In this document: one piece after another, positions 9,441 through 17,748 of the stretch
Numbering within the stretch: the stretch's first letter is position 1
How the letters are laid out: every line of letters starts with the position of its first letter
Assembly: GCA_901538445.1 (NCBI GenBank)
Contig: LR594584.1
Coordinates: 2,469,738 to 2,533,737, forward strand
Source: Gemmataceae bacterium
GTDB lineage: Bacteria; Planctomycetota; Planctomycetia; Gemmatales; Gemmataceae
Direction of reading: 5' to 3'
Length of the DNA: 64,000 bases
Notes under the pieces: generated by a model
Seen by the model: the letters and a program-made list of their open reading frames with translations, nothing else
Told to the model about the DNA's origin: nothing
The model's database searches: none
Made by a program: the position numbers and the translations under genes

Positions 9441-10922
9441 TCACTCCCGGGGGCCGCCCCCGGCCTGTTGCGCCTTCACTTCCTTGAGGTCGGTCTCGAC
9501 GCGCGCGACGCGCCACCGGTACTGCCGCTTGCCGAGGTCCGGGGGCGGGGTGGCGGTCCCCTGATCGGGGTTCGCCTCGGCCAGCAGTTTCTTGACGTCC
9601 GCCAGCACGTCCGGTTCGGAACACACGAGGACGAGCCGCCCGCGGGCCGCGGTCCCGCTGCCGAAGAGCGGCACCTCGCACGGCACCCGGACCTCGACGG
9701 CCACGTCGGTCACCGAGAACGTGCTCTGCGAGTCGAGCTTCTCGTTGCCCTTGATCCGGCGGCCGACCGGCAGCAGCCCGCTCTCGGTCCAGGTCTTGAG
9801 GAACAGTTCCCGCTGATCGGCCGTTGGCTCGGCCCCGTCCCGGAGCCGGACGAACTGGTTCCGCATGTACGGGACGTAGTCCGGCGTCAGGGTGAACGCC
9901 ATCGGGGTGTCGAACCCGAACACGCGGGCGTGCGAGGCGACGTTGGCCCGGTCGATCAGCGCCGGGTCGGGGGTCGGCGTGATGAGCGTCTGGTAGGCGT
10001 AGGCCCGCATCCCCGGGCCACCGGCGGAGATGTTGAGAAACTGTTGCGCGGCTTGCCCCGCCGATGCCTCGAGTTCCACGACCCTCCACCCGTAGGGCGT
10101 CCGGGTCGCCTTGTCCTGCAGGATGAACTTCTGGCCGGGCTCGTAGGTCACGGACCACTGGCGGCCGACCATCTCGGCCTTGGTCACGTCGGCCTTCGCC
10201 CCGCCCTCGGTCCCCCGCATCTCGAACTCGACCGGGAACAGCCCCTCGGGGCACCGCACGGTGCCGGCGAAGGCGCACTTCATCAGCCCCGGCTGGTACA
10301 CCCAGTCCTTGACGGTGCCGTTGGTGAACTGGCACGCCTTGGGGTTCCGCTTCGCGAGGAGCAGCAGGTCGGCCTGCTTGAACGCGAGGAACGCCGGGCC
10401 GAACTCGGCCTCGATGCGGGGCAGGTCGTCGGGGCTGATGGTCGCGCGGCGGCCGGGGTCGAGCGTGCGGAGGAAGGCCCACCCGGTCTTGTCGGGGTCG
10501 TCGGCGAGGGCGCGCCCGGCCCACTCCTCGGCCTTGATCGCGGCGTCGCGGCGGACCGAGTACCCGATGGCGAACAGGTACGCGGCGAACCCGAGCCCGC
10601 CGACGACCGCGATCCACCACGACGACTTCACGAGGTCGATGCGGAGCGCGTCGCGGTCGAGGACGCCCGTGCGGGTGCCCTCGGAGTTCTGGATGAGCCG
10701 CTTGGCCGCAAACGAAAGGACGATCGCCACGAGCGGCAGGACCAGCAGCTCCTCGAGCAGCAGCGGCTTCTTCTCGCGAAAGGCCACGACCCCGAGAACG
10801 AGAAGGAGGACCAGGAACAGCGAGGCGGCGGCCATCGCCCCGACCGCGACCCAGGACACCGACACGTAGGGGTTGGTGTCCGCGGTGGGGGTGAGGGCGG
10901 GGCCGGGGGTTGGCTCGGACAT
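9441..10922 (-). CDS. Membrane-anchored hypothetical protein, three predicted TM helices
   Basis: A 493-residue protein. A Pro/Thr-rich 20-residue N-terminus precedes three hydrophobic helices at about residues 23-46, 55-75 and 98-120. The first is very hydrophobic (ASLFLVLLLVLGVVAF). The remaining about 370 residues are soluble, with alternating beta and alpha segments and Lys/Asp/Glu-rich loops. Pairs such as FTNGTVKDW and VRCPEGLFPVEFEMRG suggest a beta-rich domain, but I recognise no family or active site. It is transcribed toward the repeat region and lies 123 bp downstream of rpoZ, so it may be the last gene of that operon. Function unknown. Confidence 0.65.
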   Translation of the reverse strand: MSEPTPGPALTPTADTNPYVSVSWVAVGAMAAASLFLVLLLVLGVVAFREKKPLLLEELLVLPLVAIVLSFAAKRLIQNSEGTRTGVLDRDALRIDLVKSSWWIAVVGGLGFAAYLFAIGYSVRRDAAIKAEEWAGRALADDPDKTGWAFLRTLDPGRRATISPDDLPRIEAEFGPAFLAFKQADLLLLAKRNPKACQFTNGTVKDWVYQPGLMKCAFAGTVRCPEGLFPVEFEMRGTEGGAKADVTKAEMVGRQWSVTYEPGQKFILQDKATRTPYGWRVVELEASAGQAAQQFLNISAGGPGMRAYAYQTLITPTPDPALIDRANVASHARVFGFDTPMAFTLTPDYVPYMRNQFVRLRDGAEPTADQRELFLKTWTESGLLPVGRRIKGNEKLDSQSTFSVTDVAVEVRVPCEVPLFGSGTAARGRLVLVCSEPDVLADVKKLLAEANPDQGTATPPPDLGKRQYRWRVARVETDLKEVKAQQAGGGPRE

Positions 10923-11045
10923 CGCGGGGAACCCGGTGGGGGTGCGGGGACGCTGCGCGTTCTACGCCCGGACTCGAACGGGGGTTCGCTCGGACCGCGG
11001 CCGGGGAGCGGGTGCCCTCCCGGCGGCCGCGCGACGGCGGGCCGG

Positions 11046-11366
11046 TCAGTCGTCGGCGTCGGCGCGGACGCCCGAACCCGGCATCGGTGGCGCGGCCCCG
11101 GGCATGCCGGGGTACGCCCCGGGGAGGTTCGCCATGATGGTCTGGTTCTTGGCGTTCCCGGTCTGCACGTTCCCGGTGGCGTCGAGGTAGATCTTGTCCT
11201 GGAGGATCTCCTGGATCACGATCGCCATTTTGTCGCCGCCGCGGACGTCCACGAGCGCCTTGGCCCCGGTGTTCAGCGCCACCATCCGCTTCTGGATCAG
11301 CGTGGACAGCTTGAACCGGCCGCCGACCTTGTTGACGATCCCCTCTTCCTTCAAGTCGTCGAGCAT
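11046..11366 (-). CDS. rpoZ: RNA polymerase omega subunit
   Basis: A 106-residue small subunit that helps RNA polymerase assembly by binding beta-prime. The N-terminal 70 residues fit omega: [23 protein letters not shown], followed by [18 protein letters not shown]. The last 30 residues are a Pro/Gly/Met-rich tail ([17 protein letters not shown]) not found in typical omega proteins. The ATG at 11366 is preceded by GAAGGGGG and overlaps the end of gmk by 16 bp, so the two genes are translationally coupled. The gmk-rpoZ order is widespread in bacteria. Confidence 0.85.
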   Translation of the reverse strand: MLDDLKEEGIVNKVGGRFKLSTLIQKRMVALNTGAKALVDVRGGDKMAIVIQEILQDKIYLDATGNVQTGNAKNQTIMANLPGAYPGMPGAAPPMPGSGVRADADD

Positions 11367-11965
11367 GTTGCCCCCTTCGGGTTCGGAAACCGTGCGAGAA
11401 TGACGCCTTCCAGTTCCCGCGTCGCGGTCTCGAGGTCCTGGTTGATGATCCGGTGATCGAACTCGTGCGCCCGCCCCACCTCGCCCCGTGCGGCCGCTGC
11501 CCGCCGGCGTACGCTCTCCTCGGGCACGTCGTTGCGCCGCCGCAGCCGGTCCTCCAGCTCTTCGAAGCTCGGCGGCTCGATGAACACGGAGAGCAGGTTC
11601 CCGCGGAACATCGCCCGGAGGCTCGCCGCGCCCTGAACGTCGGGCACGACAATCACCCCCTCGCCGCGGGCCAGGAACGGCTCCACCTCGCTCCGCGGGG
11701 TGCCGTAGTAGTCGCGTCCGAACACGACCGCGTGCTCGAGCATGTCCCCGGCCGCGATGGCCGCCTCGAAGGCGGCCCGACTCCAAAAGTGGTAGTCGAT
11801 CTCGGGCCGCTCGCCGGGCCGGGGCTCGCGGCTCGTCGCCGTCACCGCCCGCCGGAGCGGGAGGCTCGTCCGCGCCAGGAGGCGGGTCACGAGGGTGGTC
11901 TTCCCGACCCCGCTTGGCCCGGACACGACGATCAGCGGGGCGTGGGGTCGCGCGTCACTTGCCAT
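11351..11965 (-). CDS. gmk: Guanylate kinase
   Basis: Phosphorylates GMP to GDP with ATP. The chosen start, ATG 11965, has AAGGTGG at a fair distance; GTG 11977 would add four residues but lacks a site. The 204-residue protein has the P-loop [10 protein letters not shown] at about residues 15-24, the GMP-binding region SREPRPGE and [11 protein letters not shown], and the lid segment [11 protein letters not shown]. The C-terminus overlaps rpoZ. It sits 19 bp behind yicC, and this yicC-gmk-rpoZ order is a well-known bacterial arrangement. Confidence 0.93.
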   Translation of the reverse strand: MASDARPHAPLIVVSGPSGVGKTTLVTRLLARTSLPLRRAVTATSREPRPGERPEIDYHFWSRAAFEAAIAAGDMLEHAVVFGRDYYGTPRSEVEPFLARGEGVIVVPDVQGAASLRAMFRGNLLSVFIEPPSFEELEDRLRRRNDVPEESVRRRAAAARGEVGRAHEFDHRIINQDLETATRELEGVILARFPNPKGATCSTT

Positions 11966-11984
11966 GCCGGTGCCCACCTTGGCG

Positions 11985-12875
11985 TTATTCTACGTTCAGT
12001 GCGAGTTCGCGGACCTTCTCCAGTGCCGATTTGATCTCGAACACGTGCCGCGAGATCGCCACGTCGCCGGCCTTGGACCCGAGCGTGTTCGTCTCTCGAC
12101 CGATTTCCTGGATCAGGAACTCGAGCTTCCGGCCGGCCTCGTCGCCCTTGCGGACCAGCTCGGCGAACTGGTCCAGGTGCGCCGACAACCGGGTGACCTC
12201 TTCCGCGACGTCGGTGCGGTCCGAGAACAGCGCGACCTCGCGGACGATGTGCTCGGGGTGGATCGCGACACCGGAGTCGCCGACCGCCTGCCGCACCCGC
12301 TCCAGCAACCGGGTCCGGTAGTCGGACGTCACGGTCGGGAGCAAGGTTCGGATCGCGGCGAGTTCGCCGGTGATCGTGCCGTGCAGGGCGAGGAGTTCGG
12401 CGGCCATCGCCTTCCCCTCCTCGCGGCGCATCTCGTTGAGGTTCGTGAACGCGGCCGTCAGCGTCTGCTCGACGACCGGCCACTCGTCGGGCGGCGGCGA
12501 GCCGGGGGACCGGCCCTCGGGGGCGACGCCCGGGAGGGCGAGGACGCCGCTCAGGAGGGGGCCGACGTACTCGGGCGTCCCGGCCTCTTCGCACGCGAGC
12601 CGGACCTGGCGGAGGTACGCCGCGAGCGCCGCGGTGTTGAGCGCGAGGTCCACGCCGCCGGCCTGGCGGGCGACGCGGACGTGGATCGTGATGGTCCCGC
12701 GGTGGACGTGCTTGCGGACGACCTTCTCGACCTCGGCCTCGAACATCGGGTACGGGTCGGTGCCCCGCACCGTGACCTTGAGGTGCCTGTTGTTGACCGC
12801 GCGGACCTCGACCTCGGCCGCCAACCTGTCGGTTTGGGTTCGGGCCTCGCCGAACCCCGTCATACTGAGCAGCAC
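11985..12875 (-). CDS. yicC: YicC family protein
   Basis: A 296-residue YicC/YloC protein; characterised members act in RNA decay. The GTG start gives MLLSMTGFGEA, the expected N-terminus, with GGGGTG nine bases upstream; an ATG four codons in is possible. The conserved VEVRAVNNRHLKV segment at about 22-34 and the C-terminal signature LIQEIGRETNTLGSKAGD are both intact. Length is normal. The gene precedes gmk and rpoZ on the same strand with a short gap, so it is the first gene of that operon or shares a transcript with secG. Confidence 0.92.
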   Translation of the reverse strand: MLLSMTGFGEARTQTDRLAAEVEVRAVNNRHLKVTVRGTDPYPMFEAEVEKVVRKHVHRGTITIHVRVARQAGGVDLALNTAALAAYLRQVRLACEEAGTPEYVGPLLSGVLALPGVAPEGRSPGSPPPDEWPVVEQTLTAAFTNLNEMRREEGKAMAAELLALHGTITGELAAIRTLLPTVTSDYRTRLLERVRQAVGDSGVAIHPEHIVREVALFSDRTDVAEEVTRLSAHLDQFAELVRKGDEAGRKLEFLIQEIGRETNTLGSKAGDVAISRHVFEIKSALEKVRELALNVE

Positions 12876-12921
12876 GTTGGGGCACCCCGGTGTGAGCGGC
12901 CGCGAGGGCGGAGCGGGCGGG

Positions 12922-13215
12922 TCACTGCGTGGTGATGGCGGGGGTCTCGGTCGCGCGAACGGTGTCGTACTTCACGACCTTCACGTGGATCATGATGACC
13001 AGCACCCACACGCCGGCGAACCACAGGGTGATCTTCACGAACTGGTCGGCCGCGCGCGACCCGAACGGGCTGGACCCGCCCGCGCCGCCGAACGCGCCGG
13101 CCAGGCCGCCGCCCTTGCCCCGCTGGATCAGCACCAGCAGGATCAACATGAGCCCCAACCCGATGACCACGAGGTTGAGGAGGTGCGAGTACCATTCCGC
13201 GCCGAAGAGGGCCAC
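12922..13215 (-). CDS. secG: Preprotein translocase subunit SecG
   Basis: A 97-residue inner-membrane component of the Sec channel. The start is GTG 13215, with GGAGG seven bases upstream; it yields MALFGAEWYSHLLN. Two TM helices lie at about residues 11-28 (LLNLVVIGLGLMLILLVLI) and 55-75 (ITLWFAGVWVLVIMIH), joined by the glycine-rich SecG loop GKGGGLAGAFGGAGGSSPFG. Both features identify the family despite its low conservation. It follows tpiA by 104 bp, and the tpiA-secG order is common in bacteria. Confidence 0.92.
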   Translation of the reverse strand: MALFGAEWYSHLLNLVVIGLGLMLILLVLIQRGKGGGLAGAFGGAGGSSPFGSRAADQFVKITLWFAGVWVLVIMIHVKVVKYDTVRATETPAITTQ

Positions 13216-13319
13216 GTATCGACCTCCGCTGTGTGCCCGGACCGGGTCCGGGGGCGTCCGTGTCAAATGCTAACGTAGCGACGGGCGGCCGCCGCGGGTA
13301 GGGGACTTGCGAACCGGGG

Positions 13320-14078
13320 TCACCCGGCCGCCTTGACGATCGCCAGGAACTGGTCGGCCTTGAGGCTCGCGCCGCCGACGAGCCCGCCGTCCACGTCCGG
13401 CTGCGAGAACAGCCCGGCTGCGGTCTCGGGGGTCACGGACCCGCCGTACAGGATGGGAAGCGAGCCGGCGATGTTCTCGCCGTGCAGCGCCCGGATTTTC
13501 GTGCGGATGAACAGGTGCGCCTGCTGGGCCTGCTCGGGGGTCGCGGTCTTCCCGGTGCCGATCGCCCACACCGGCTCGTAGGCGATCACGACCCGGTGCC
13601 ACTGGTCGTCGGTCAGCCCGGCGAGGGCCGAGTACACCTGCCGCTGGAACACCCGCTCGGTGAGGTTCCGCTCGCGCTCGACGAGCGTCTCGCCGACGCA
13701 CAGGATCACGGTCAGCCCAGCCTCGACGGCCGAGTGGACCTTGAGGTGAACGGTGACGTCGGACTCGCCGAGGATGTGCCGCCGCTCGCTGTGGCCGATC
13801 ACCACGTACTTGCACCCGGCCTCCTTCAGCATCCCGGTGCTGACCTCGCCGGTGAACGCGCCCTTGGCCTCGTTGTGAACGTCCTGCGCGCCGAGCCCGA
13901 CGGCGCTACCCTTGAGCACTTCGGACACGGGCACGAGCCACGGGAACGGCGGGCACACGACGACGTCGGCGGCCGGGCCGGTCCCGACGCCCTTCGCCAC
14001 GGCCTCGGCCAGCGCCTTCGCCTCGGGGAGCGTCGTGTTCATCTTCCAGTTGCCGGCGACGAGCTTCTTGCGGGGCAT
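13320..14078 (-). CDS. tpiA: Triosephosphate isomerase
   Basis: Interconverts dihydroxyacetone phosphate and glyceraldehyde-3-phosphate. The 252-residue protein begins MPRKKLVAGNWKMN with the substrate lysine in GNWKMN. The catalytic histidine is H96 in VIGHSERR and the catalytic glutamate is E168 in AYEPVWAIGTGKTATP, which also contains the closing loop. The C-terminal phosphate-binding GGSVTPE and GGASL are present. ATG 14078 is chosen because it gives the standard N-terminus; an upstream in-frame extension is AT-rich repeat sequence. It is the first of the tpiA-secG-yicC-gmk-rpoZ minus-strand series. Confidence 0.96.
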   Translation of the reverse strand: MPRKKLVAGNWKMNTTLPEAKALAEAVAKGVGTGPAADVVVCPPFPWLVPVSEVLKGSAVGLGAQDVHNEAKGAFTGEVSTGMLKEAGCKYVVIGHSERRHILGESDVTVHLKVHSAVEAGLTVILCVGETLVERERNLTERVFQRQVYSALAGLTDDQWHRVVIAYEPVWAIGTGKTATPEQAQQAHLFIRTKIRALHGENIAGSLPILYGGSVTPETAAGLFSQPDVDGGLVGGASLKADQFLAIVKAAG

Positions 14079-14100
14079 GTGAGTCCTGTGTTGAGAACAA

Positions 14101-14198
14101 TTGAAAATGTAAAAAGTAAACGACAAAAGCGAAGGCAAGAGCTCCGTTCTTCGGTTCCCGCTCTCTATTGTTTTACCATTTACTTTTTACCTTTTGAA
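14101..14198. repeat. AT-rich 20-bp inverted repeat
   Basis: Arms at 14101-14120 and 14179-14198 match at 18 of 20 positions as reverse complements; the core is GTAAAAAGTAAA. The arms are about 20% G+C in a region near 68%. They sit between tpiA (start 14078) and the DAHP synthase gene (stop 14214). The element could end aroF transcription or carry the tpiA promoter; its composition sets it apart from neighbouring DNA. Confidence 0.75.
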
Positions 14199-14213
14199 TC
14201 ATTCCGGCCTCGG

Positions 14214-15245
14214 TCAGTTCTCGCTCGGGGTCCAGAACTCGCGGCCGAGGGCACCGGCGAGCCGGCGGAGGTCGCCCATCAGGTCGAGGAACTGGTGCGG
14301 AAGCAGCGCCTGCGGGCCGTCCGACCACGCCTTCTCGGGACAGTTGTGGACCTCGACGTGGACGCCGTCGGCCCCGGCGGCGACGCTCGCCCGGCACATG
14401 CTCGGGATCAGGTCCGGGCGGCCGGTCGCGTGGCTCGGGTCCACGATGATCGGCAGGTGGCTCTGGCCCTTCACGTTCGGCACCGCGCTCATGTCGAGCA
14501 TGTTCCGGGTGCTGTCCTCGAAGCTGCGGACGCCGCGCTCGACGAGCACGACGTCCTTATTGCCCTCCGCGAGGATGTACTCGGCCGACATGAGAAGGTC
14601 CTTGACGGTCGCGCTCATGCCGCGCTTGAGCAGCACCGGCGTCCGCGTCCGCCCGCACTCCTTCAGCAGGTCGAAGTTCTGCATGTTCCGCGCGCCGATC
14701 TGGAGCATGTCGGCGTACTTGCAGACCAGCTCGACCTGCCGCGGGTCCATGACCTCCGTCACGATCGGCATGTCGTACTTCTGGCCGACGTCCTTGAGGA
14801 TCTTCAGCCCCTCCTCGCCCATGCCCTGGAAGGCGTAGGGGCTGGTGCGGGGCTTGAACGCGCCGCCGCGGAGGATGTTCGCGCCGCCGGCCTTCACGTA
14901 CTTGGCGATGGCGTCGAGGACGTCGTAGCCCTCGACGGCGCACGGGCCGGCGATCATGGCCAGGCTGCCGCCGCCGATCTTCACCTTGCCGACGTAGACC
15001 GAGCTGTCGGCCTTGTGGAACTCGCGGCTGGCGAGCTTGAACGGCTTCATGATGTTGAGCACCTGCTCGACCCCGGCGATGGCCGAGAAGTTCTCGGCCT
15101 GGGGCTTCGTCTCGTCGCCGATGACGCCGACGATGGTGCGGCTCTCGCCGCGGCTGACGTGAGGGGTGAACCCCAGCTCCCGGACCCGCTCGATGACGTG
15201 TTCGATCTGTTCGAGGCTGGCGTCCGGACGGATGACGAGGATCAT
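14214..15245 (-). CDS. aroF: 3-deoxy-7-phosphoheptulonate synthase (DAHP synthase, AroA(Q)/AroF type)
   Basis: First step of the shikimate pathway, condensing phosphoenolpyruvate and erythrose 4-phosphate. The 343-residue protein has an N-terminal ferredoxin-like regulatory domain (about 1-75, [20 protein letters not shown]), as in Thermotoga-type enzymes where it binds aromatic amino acids. The catalytic barrel follows, with [56 protein letters not shown], and DPSHATGR with metal-binding residues. No Shine-Dalgarno motif precedes the ATG. Feedback inhibition through the N-terminal domain is inferred from the family. It lies between an aldolase gene and tpiA. Confidence 0.94.
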   Translation of the reverse strand: MILVIRPDASLEQIEHVIERVRELGFTPHVSRGESRTIVGVIGDETKPQAENFSAIAGVEQVLNIMKPFKLASREFHKADSSVYVGKVKIGGGSLAMIAGPCAVEGYDVLDAIAKYVKAGGANILRGGAFKPRTSPYAFQGMGEEGLKILKDVGQKYDMPIVTEVMDPRQVELVCKYADMLQIGARNMQNFDLLKECGRTRTPVLLKRGMSATVKDLLMSAEYILAEGNKDVVLVERGVRSFEDSTRNMLDMSAVPNVKGQSHLPIIVDPSHATGRPDLIPSMCRASVAAGADGVHVEVHNCPEKAWSDGPQALLPHQFLDLMGDLRRLAGALGREFWTPSEN

Positions 15246-15286
15246 GTTCGGGGGTCAGGGGTCAGGGGTCGGAAAAGCGGGGGAGG

Positions 15287-15315
15287 GCGGCACGCCTTCA
15301 ATGTAGGCGTGCCGC
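15287..15315 (-). terminator. Hairpin downstream of the LacD-type aldolase gene
   Basis: Arms 15287-15297 and 15305-15315 (GCGGCACGCCT and its complement) are a perfect 11-bp stem with a 7-base loop, 42 bases past the aldolase stop on the minus strand. No strong T-run follows, so termination is likely but not certain. Confidence 0.5.
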
Positions 15316-15356
15316 GGCGTTGTGTCCGGGTTCGCGGAAGGGGCCGGTGCGATCGA

Positions 15357-16439
15357 TCAATACACCGAGCCGGCCTCGACCTTGGCGGCCGGGCCGCCCG
15401 CGGTGCCGCCGCCGTACCGGGCGTGCCAGCCCTCGGTCGCGCGCATCCCGTGCAGGTCCTCGGTGGTCAGCCCGTACTTGGCGAACCACGGCGTCCCGGC
15501 CTTCACGATCGCATCCGTTTCCTTCACGCGGCGCACGCACTCGGTCTCGGCGAACTTCTGCCGCTCGGCCGGCGTCGCGTAGGTGAAGAACTCCTTCCAG
15601 AACGCCCGGCCGCCGAGGATGCCGCTCGCGCCGGCCTTCATCGCCATCTCGACCTGCTTCTTGTACTTGTCGTAGTCCACGCCGGCCGACAGCAGCACCC
15701 ACGGCTTCGGGCAGGCGTCGTTGAGCCGCTTCAGGTTGTCCATCTGCTGCGCGTCGGACTCGACACCGGGGGTGCCGGGGAACTCGGACTTGTAGATGTC
15801 GCAGAACTGGCTCAGGTACTTCGCCGTGTCGATCACCGTCTTGGCCTTGCGGGCCGCGACCACGTCCTTCGCCTCGACCGTGCCGTTGATCTTCATCGGG
15901 AAGTGCAGCGGCTCGAGCAGGAACAGGATGTCGTTCTGGATGCACTCGTTGTAGATCTGGATGGTGAACTGGAGGTTGCGTTCCGCCGAGTCGTACTCGT
16001 CGGGCTCGAACATCGCGAGCAGCTTGACCGCGTCGGCCCCGCAGCGCTTGATCTTGGCGACGCTCCAGCCCGGCTCGACCTCACCGATCGACCCGCCGGC
16101 CGCGTTCTTCGGCGAGCCGGACTTCTCGACGCGGATCAGCGTGCCCGTGCTCGACGGCACCGCGTGGGCGGCGATCGTGCTGGCGTAGCCGTAGTACCCA
16201 TCGACGAGCAGGCCGGAGCAGTGCGGCGCGAGGGCGCGGCTCAGCATGACCTTCGCGTCGGTGATCTCGGCGTAGGTCGGCTCCTTCTTGGTGGCTTCCT
16301 TCATCATCGAGATCATCGAGCTGTTCTGGTCGGTGGCGACCATTGTCAGCGTGCCGTTCGGGTTGCTGATCCGCTGCAGGCCGCGGAGCTTGCCGGGCGT
16401 CAGTCCGAGGCCGTACAGGCGGGTAATCGACGTGGACAT
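15357..16439 (-). CDS. LacD-type tagatose-bisphosphate / fructose-bisphosphate aldolase family protein
   Basis: A 360-residue class I aldolase-like barrel. The N-terminus STSITRLYGLGLTPGKLRGLQ and the following MVATDQNSSMISMMKE match the start of LacD-type tagatose 1,6-bisphosphate aldolases. VKLLAMFEPDE, FLLEPLHFPM and WVLLSAGVDYDKYKKQV complete the barrel pattern. The last contains a SAGVDYDKF-like strand, and GASGILGGRAFWKEF is the phosphate-binding end. The start could be ATG 16439 or 16448. The likely reaction is cleavage of a ketohexose bisphosphate to triose phosphates; the true sugar is unknown and no lactose or tagatose genes are nearby. A hairpin follows. Confidence 0.82.
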   Translation of the reverse strand: MSTSITRLYGLGLTPGKLRGLQRISNPNGTLTMVATDQNSSMISMMKEATKKEPTYAEITDAKVMLSRALAPHCSGLLVDGYYGYASTIAAHAVPSSTGTLIRVEKSGSPKNAAGGSIGEVEPGWSVAKIKRCGADAVKLLAMFEPDEYDSAERNLQFTIQIYNECIQNDILFLLEPLHFPMKINGTVEAKDVVAARKAKTVIDTAKYLSQFCDIYKSEFPGTPGVESDAQQMDNLKRLNDACPKPWVLLSAGVDYDKYKKQVEMAMKAGASGILGGRAFWKEFFTYATPAERQKFAETECVRRVKETDAIVKAGTPWFAKYGLTTEDLHGMRATEGWHARYGGGTAGGPAAKVEAGSVY

Positions 16440-17005
16440 CGAGTGCATCCCCAGGGTGGTGTGAGAGGGGAGGTATCTTACTGGTGAGAATTCCGACGGA
16501 CAGATGAAGAACGCGGTGGCTGAGCTGTTGAATGGCACGCGACCTGCAAGTACTTACATCGGCGGGATGAAAGCCGTGAGTTGATTGGGCGACAACTCAT
16601 GGCGGACATCCCGCCATTTTCATTTTTCAGGGGCCAATTCGGAATCACCTCCGGCCCAACTTCAACCTGACCCTCAACTTCATCTCCTCAACACAAGCGA
16701 CATCGTTTTTCATTTCTCCACTTGCGCAGGCCACTTCTCAGCGCAAGGCAGGAAGGTGCTCAAATTCTCGGTAACCGTGCCATCGATCTGACTTTTATCT
16801 GATAGATCGTAAAACGTAGGGCAGACATTGGCCCCACGTCCAAATCGCTCAACTCGACCCGAGCGTTCGAATTGCGCGAGATTCTGCTGGACGACAAACC
16901 AAAAATCGTTGAGTCTGAGCGAAGCAATCCGACTACTTCCTCACGGCGATGGCCCATCCTGCGACGACCCACCGCGATGTGCCGTTGCGGACAGCGAGAC
17001 TCTCA
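16440..17005. other. 566-bp intergenic region, lower G+C, no convincing gene
   Basis: The region is clearly less GC-rich than its surroundings, and open frames in it are short and show no familiar motif. It contains an inverted repeat followed by T-rich sequence (16561-16627). The aldolase gene leaves on the left and a secreted-protein gene begins on the right, so both promoters should lie here. A decayed gene cannot be excluded. Confidence 0.55.
16561..16627 (+). terminator. Inverted repeat followed by a T-rich run
   Basis: Arms 16561-16583 and 16593-16615 pair at 19 of 23 positions around a 9-base loop, and ATTTTCATTTTT follows directly. In the plus direction this has the form of an intrinsic terminator. 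No plus-strand gene lies immediately upstream, so it could end an unannotated small RNA. Confidence 0.4.
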
Positions 17006-17620
17006 ATGCCGCGCGCTCTGTGCCGTCCCGTGTCCGTGTGCTTGGCGGCGGTGAGCTTTCTCGCCCTCGCCGGTGTGTCGGAATCCCCCGCGGGGCAAGT
17101 CAAGAAGGATAAGGTCAAGCCTGACCTCGTCGTGCCCAAGGAACCGCCCGTCGGCGGACTCAAGGACGGGACGTTTGTGAAGCCCGCGGTGAGCACCGCT
17201 CCGACGTCCTACTTCTACGCGGTCAGCAGTGCCAAGGACGAGTTCATTGGCCAGGGCGAGACGATCGCCTACGACGGGGACAAGCTGAGGGTGATGGAGG
17301 TCAAAGGCGGCACCAAGATCCGACTCGGCGTCGCCAAGAAGAGCGACTGGGAACTGATCGTCGCCCCTCCCGTGGGCGGAACGCTGAAGATTGGGGAGTA
17401 CCTCGACGCCAAATTATACCCCGACAACGGGAAGGCTCCCGGCCTCGAATTCAAGGGCATGAATCGCGAGTCGGCTAAAGTCGCGGGGAAGTTCGTTGTG
17501 TGGGAATACGAGGCGGCGAAGGGCGTGGTCACGAAGCTGGCGATCGACTTCATTCAGCGGTCCGAAGAAACGGGACCGCCGCTCTACGGCGTCGTGCGCT
17601 ACAACTCGTCCTTCAAGTGA
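17006..17620 (+). CDS. Secreted hypothetical protein
   Basis: A 204-residue exported protein when started at ATG 17006; ATG 16949 in the same frame would add 19 residues before the signal. The signal segment is RPVSVCLAAVSFLALAGVSES. The mature part is Lys/Asp-rich, then alternates beta strands (TSYFYAVSSAKDEFIGQG, KLRVMEVKGGTKIRLGV), suggesting a small beta domain. No known motif is seen. Codon use is less GC-biased in the first residues. A single-gene unit with its promoter probably in the preceding 566-bp gap. Function unknown. Confidence 0.55.
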   Translation: MPRALCRPVSVCLAAVSFLALAGVSESPAGQVKKDKVKPDLVVPKEPPVGGLKDGTFVKPAVSTAPTSYFYAVSSAKDEFIGQGETIAYDGDKLRVMEVKGGTKIRLGVAKKSDWELIVAPPVGGTLKIGEYLDAKLYPDNGKAPGLEFKGMNRESAKVAGKFVVWEYEAAKGVVTKLAIDFIQRSEETGPPLYGVVRYNSSFK

Positions 17621-17748
17621 CGCCGCAGGACTAACTTCCTTCACGGACAGTTGTGCCGGGTTCGGCGACGTTGTAAACTCGGTGCAAATCGATCGAACGA
17701 CTTTCCCGCCTGCTTCCCGCCAGCCAGCACTTTGCCAGGGGTCCGCAC

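Noticed and set aside
15250-15270. GGGGTCA triplicate as a regulatory array
   Set aside because: Three short copies directly upstream of aroF are too few and too short to distinguish from chance in this GC-rich region.
13482-16487. Plus-strand open frame of about 1000 codons over tpiA, aroF and the aldolase
   Set aside because: It spans three well-supported minus-strand genes and the AT-rich repeat, with no motif of its own.
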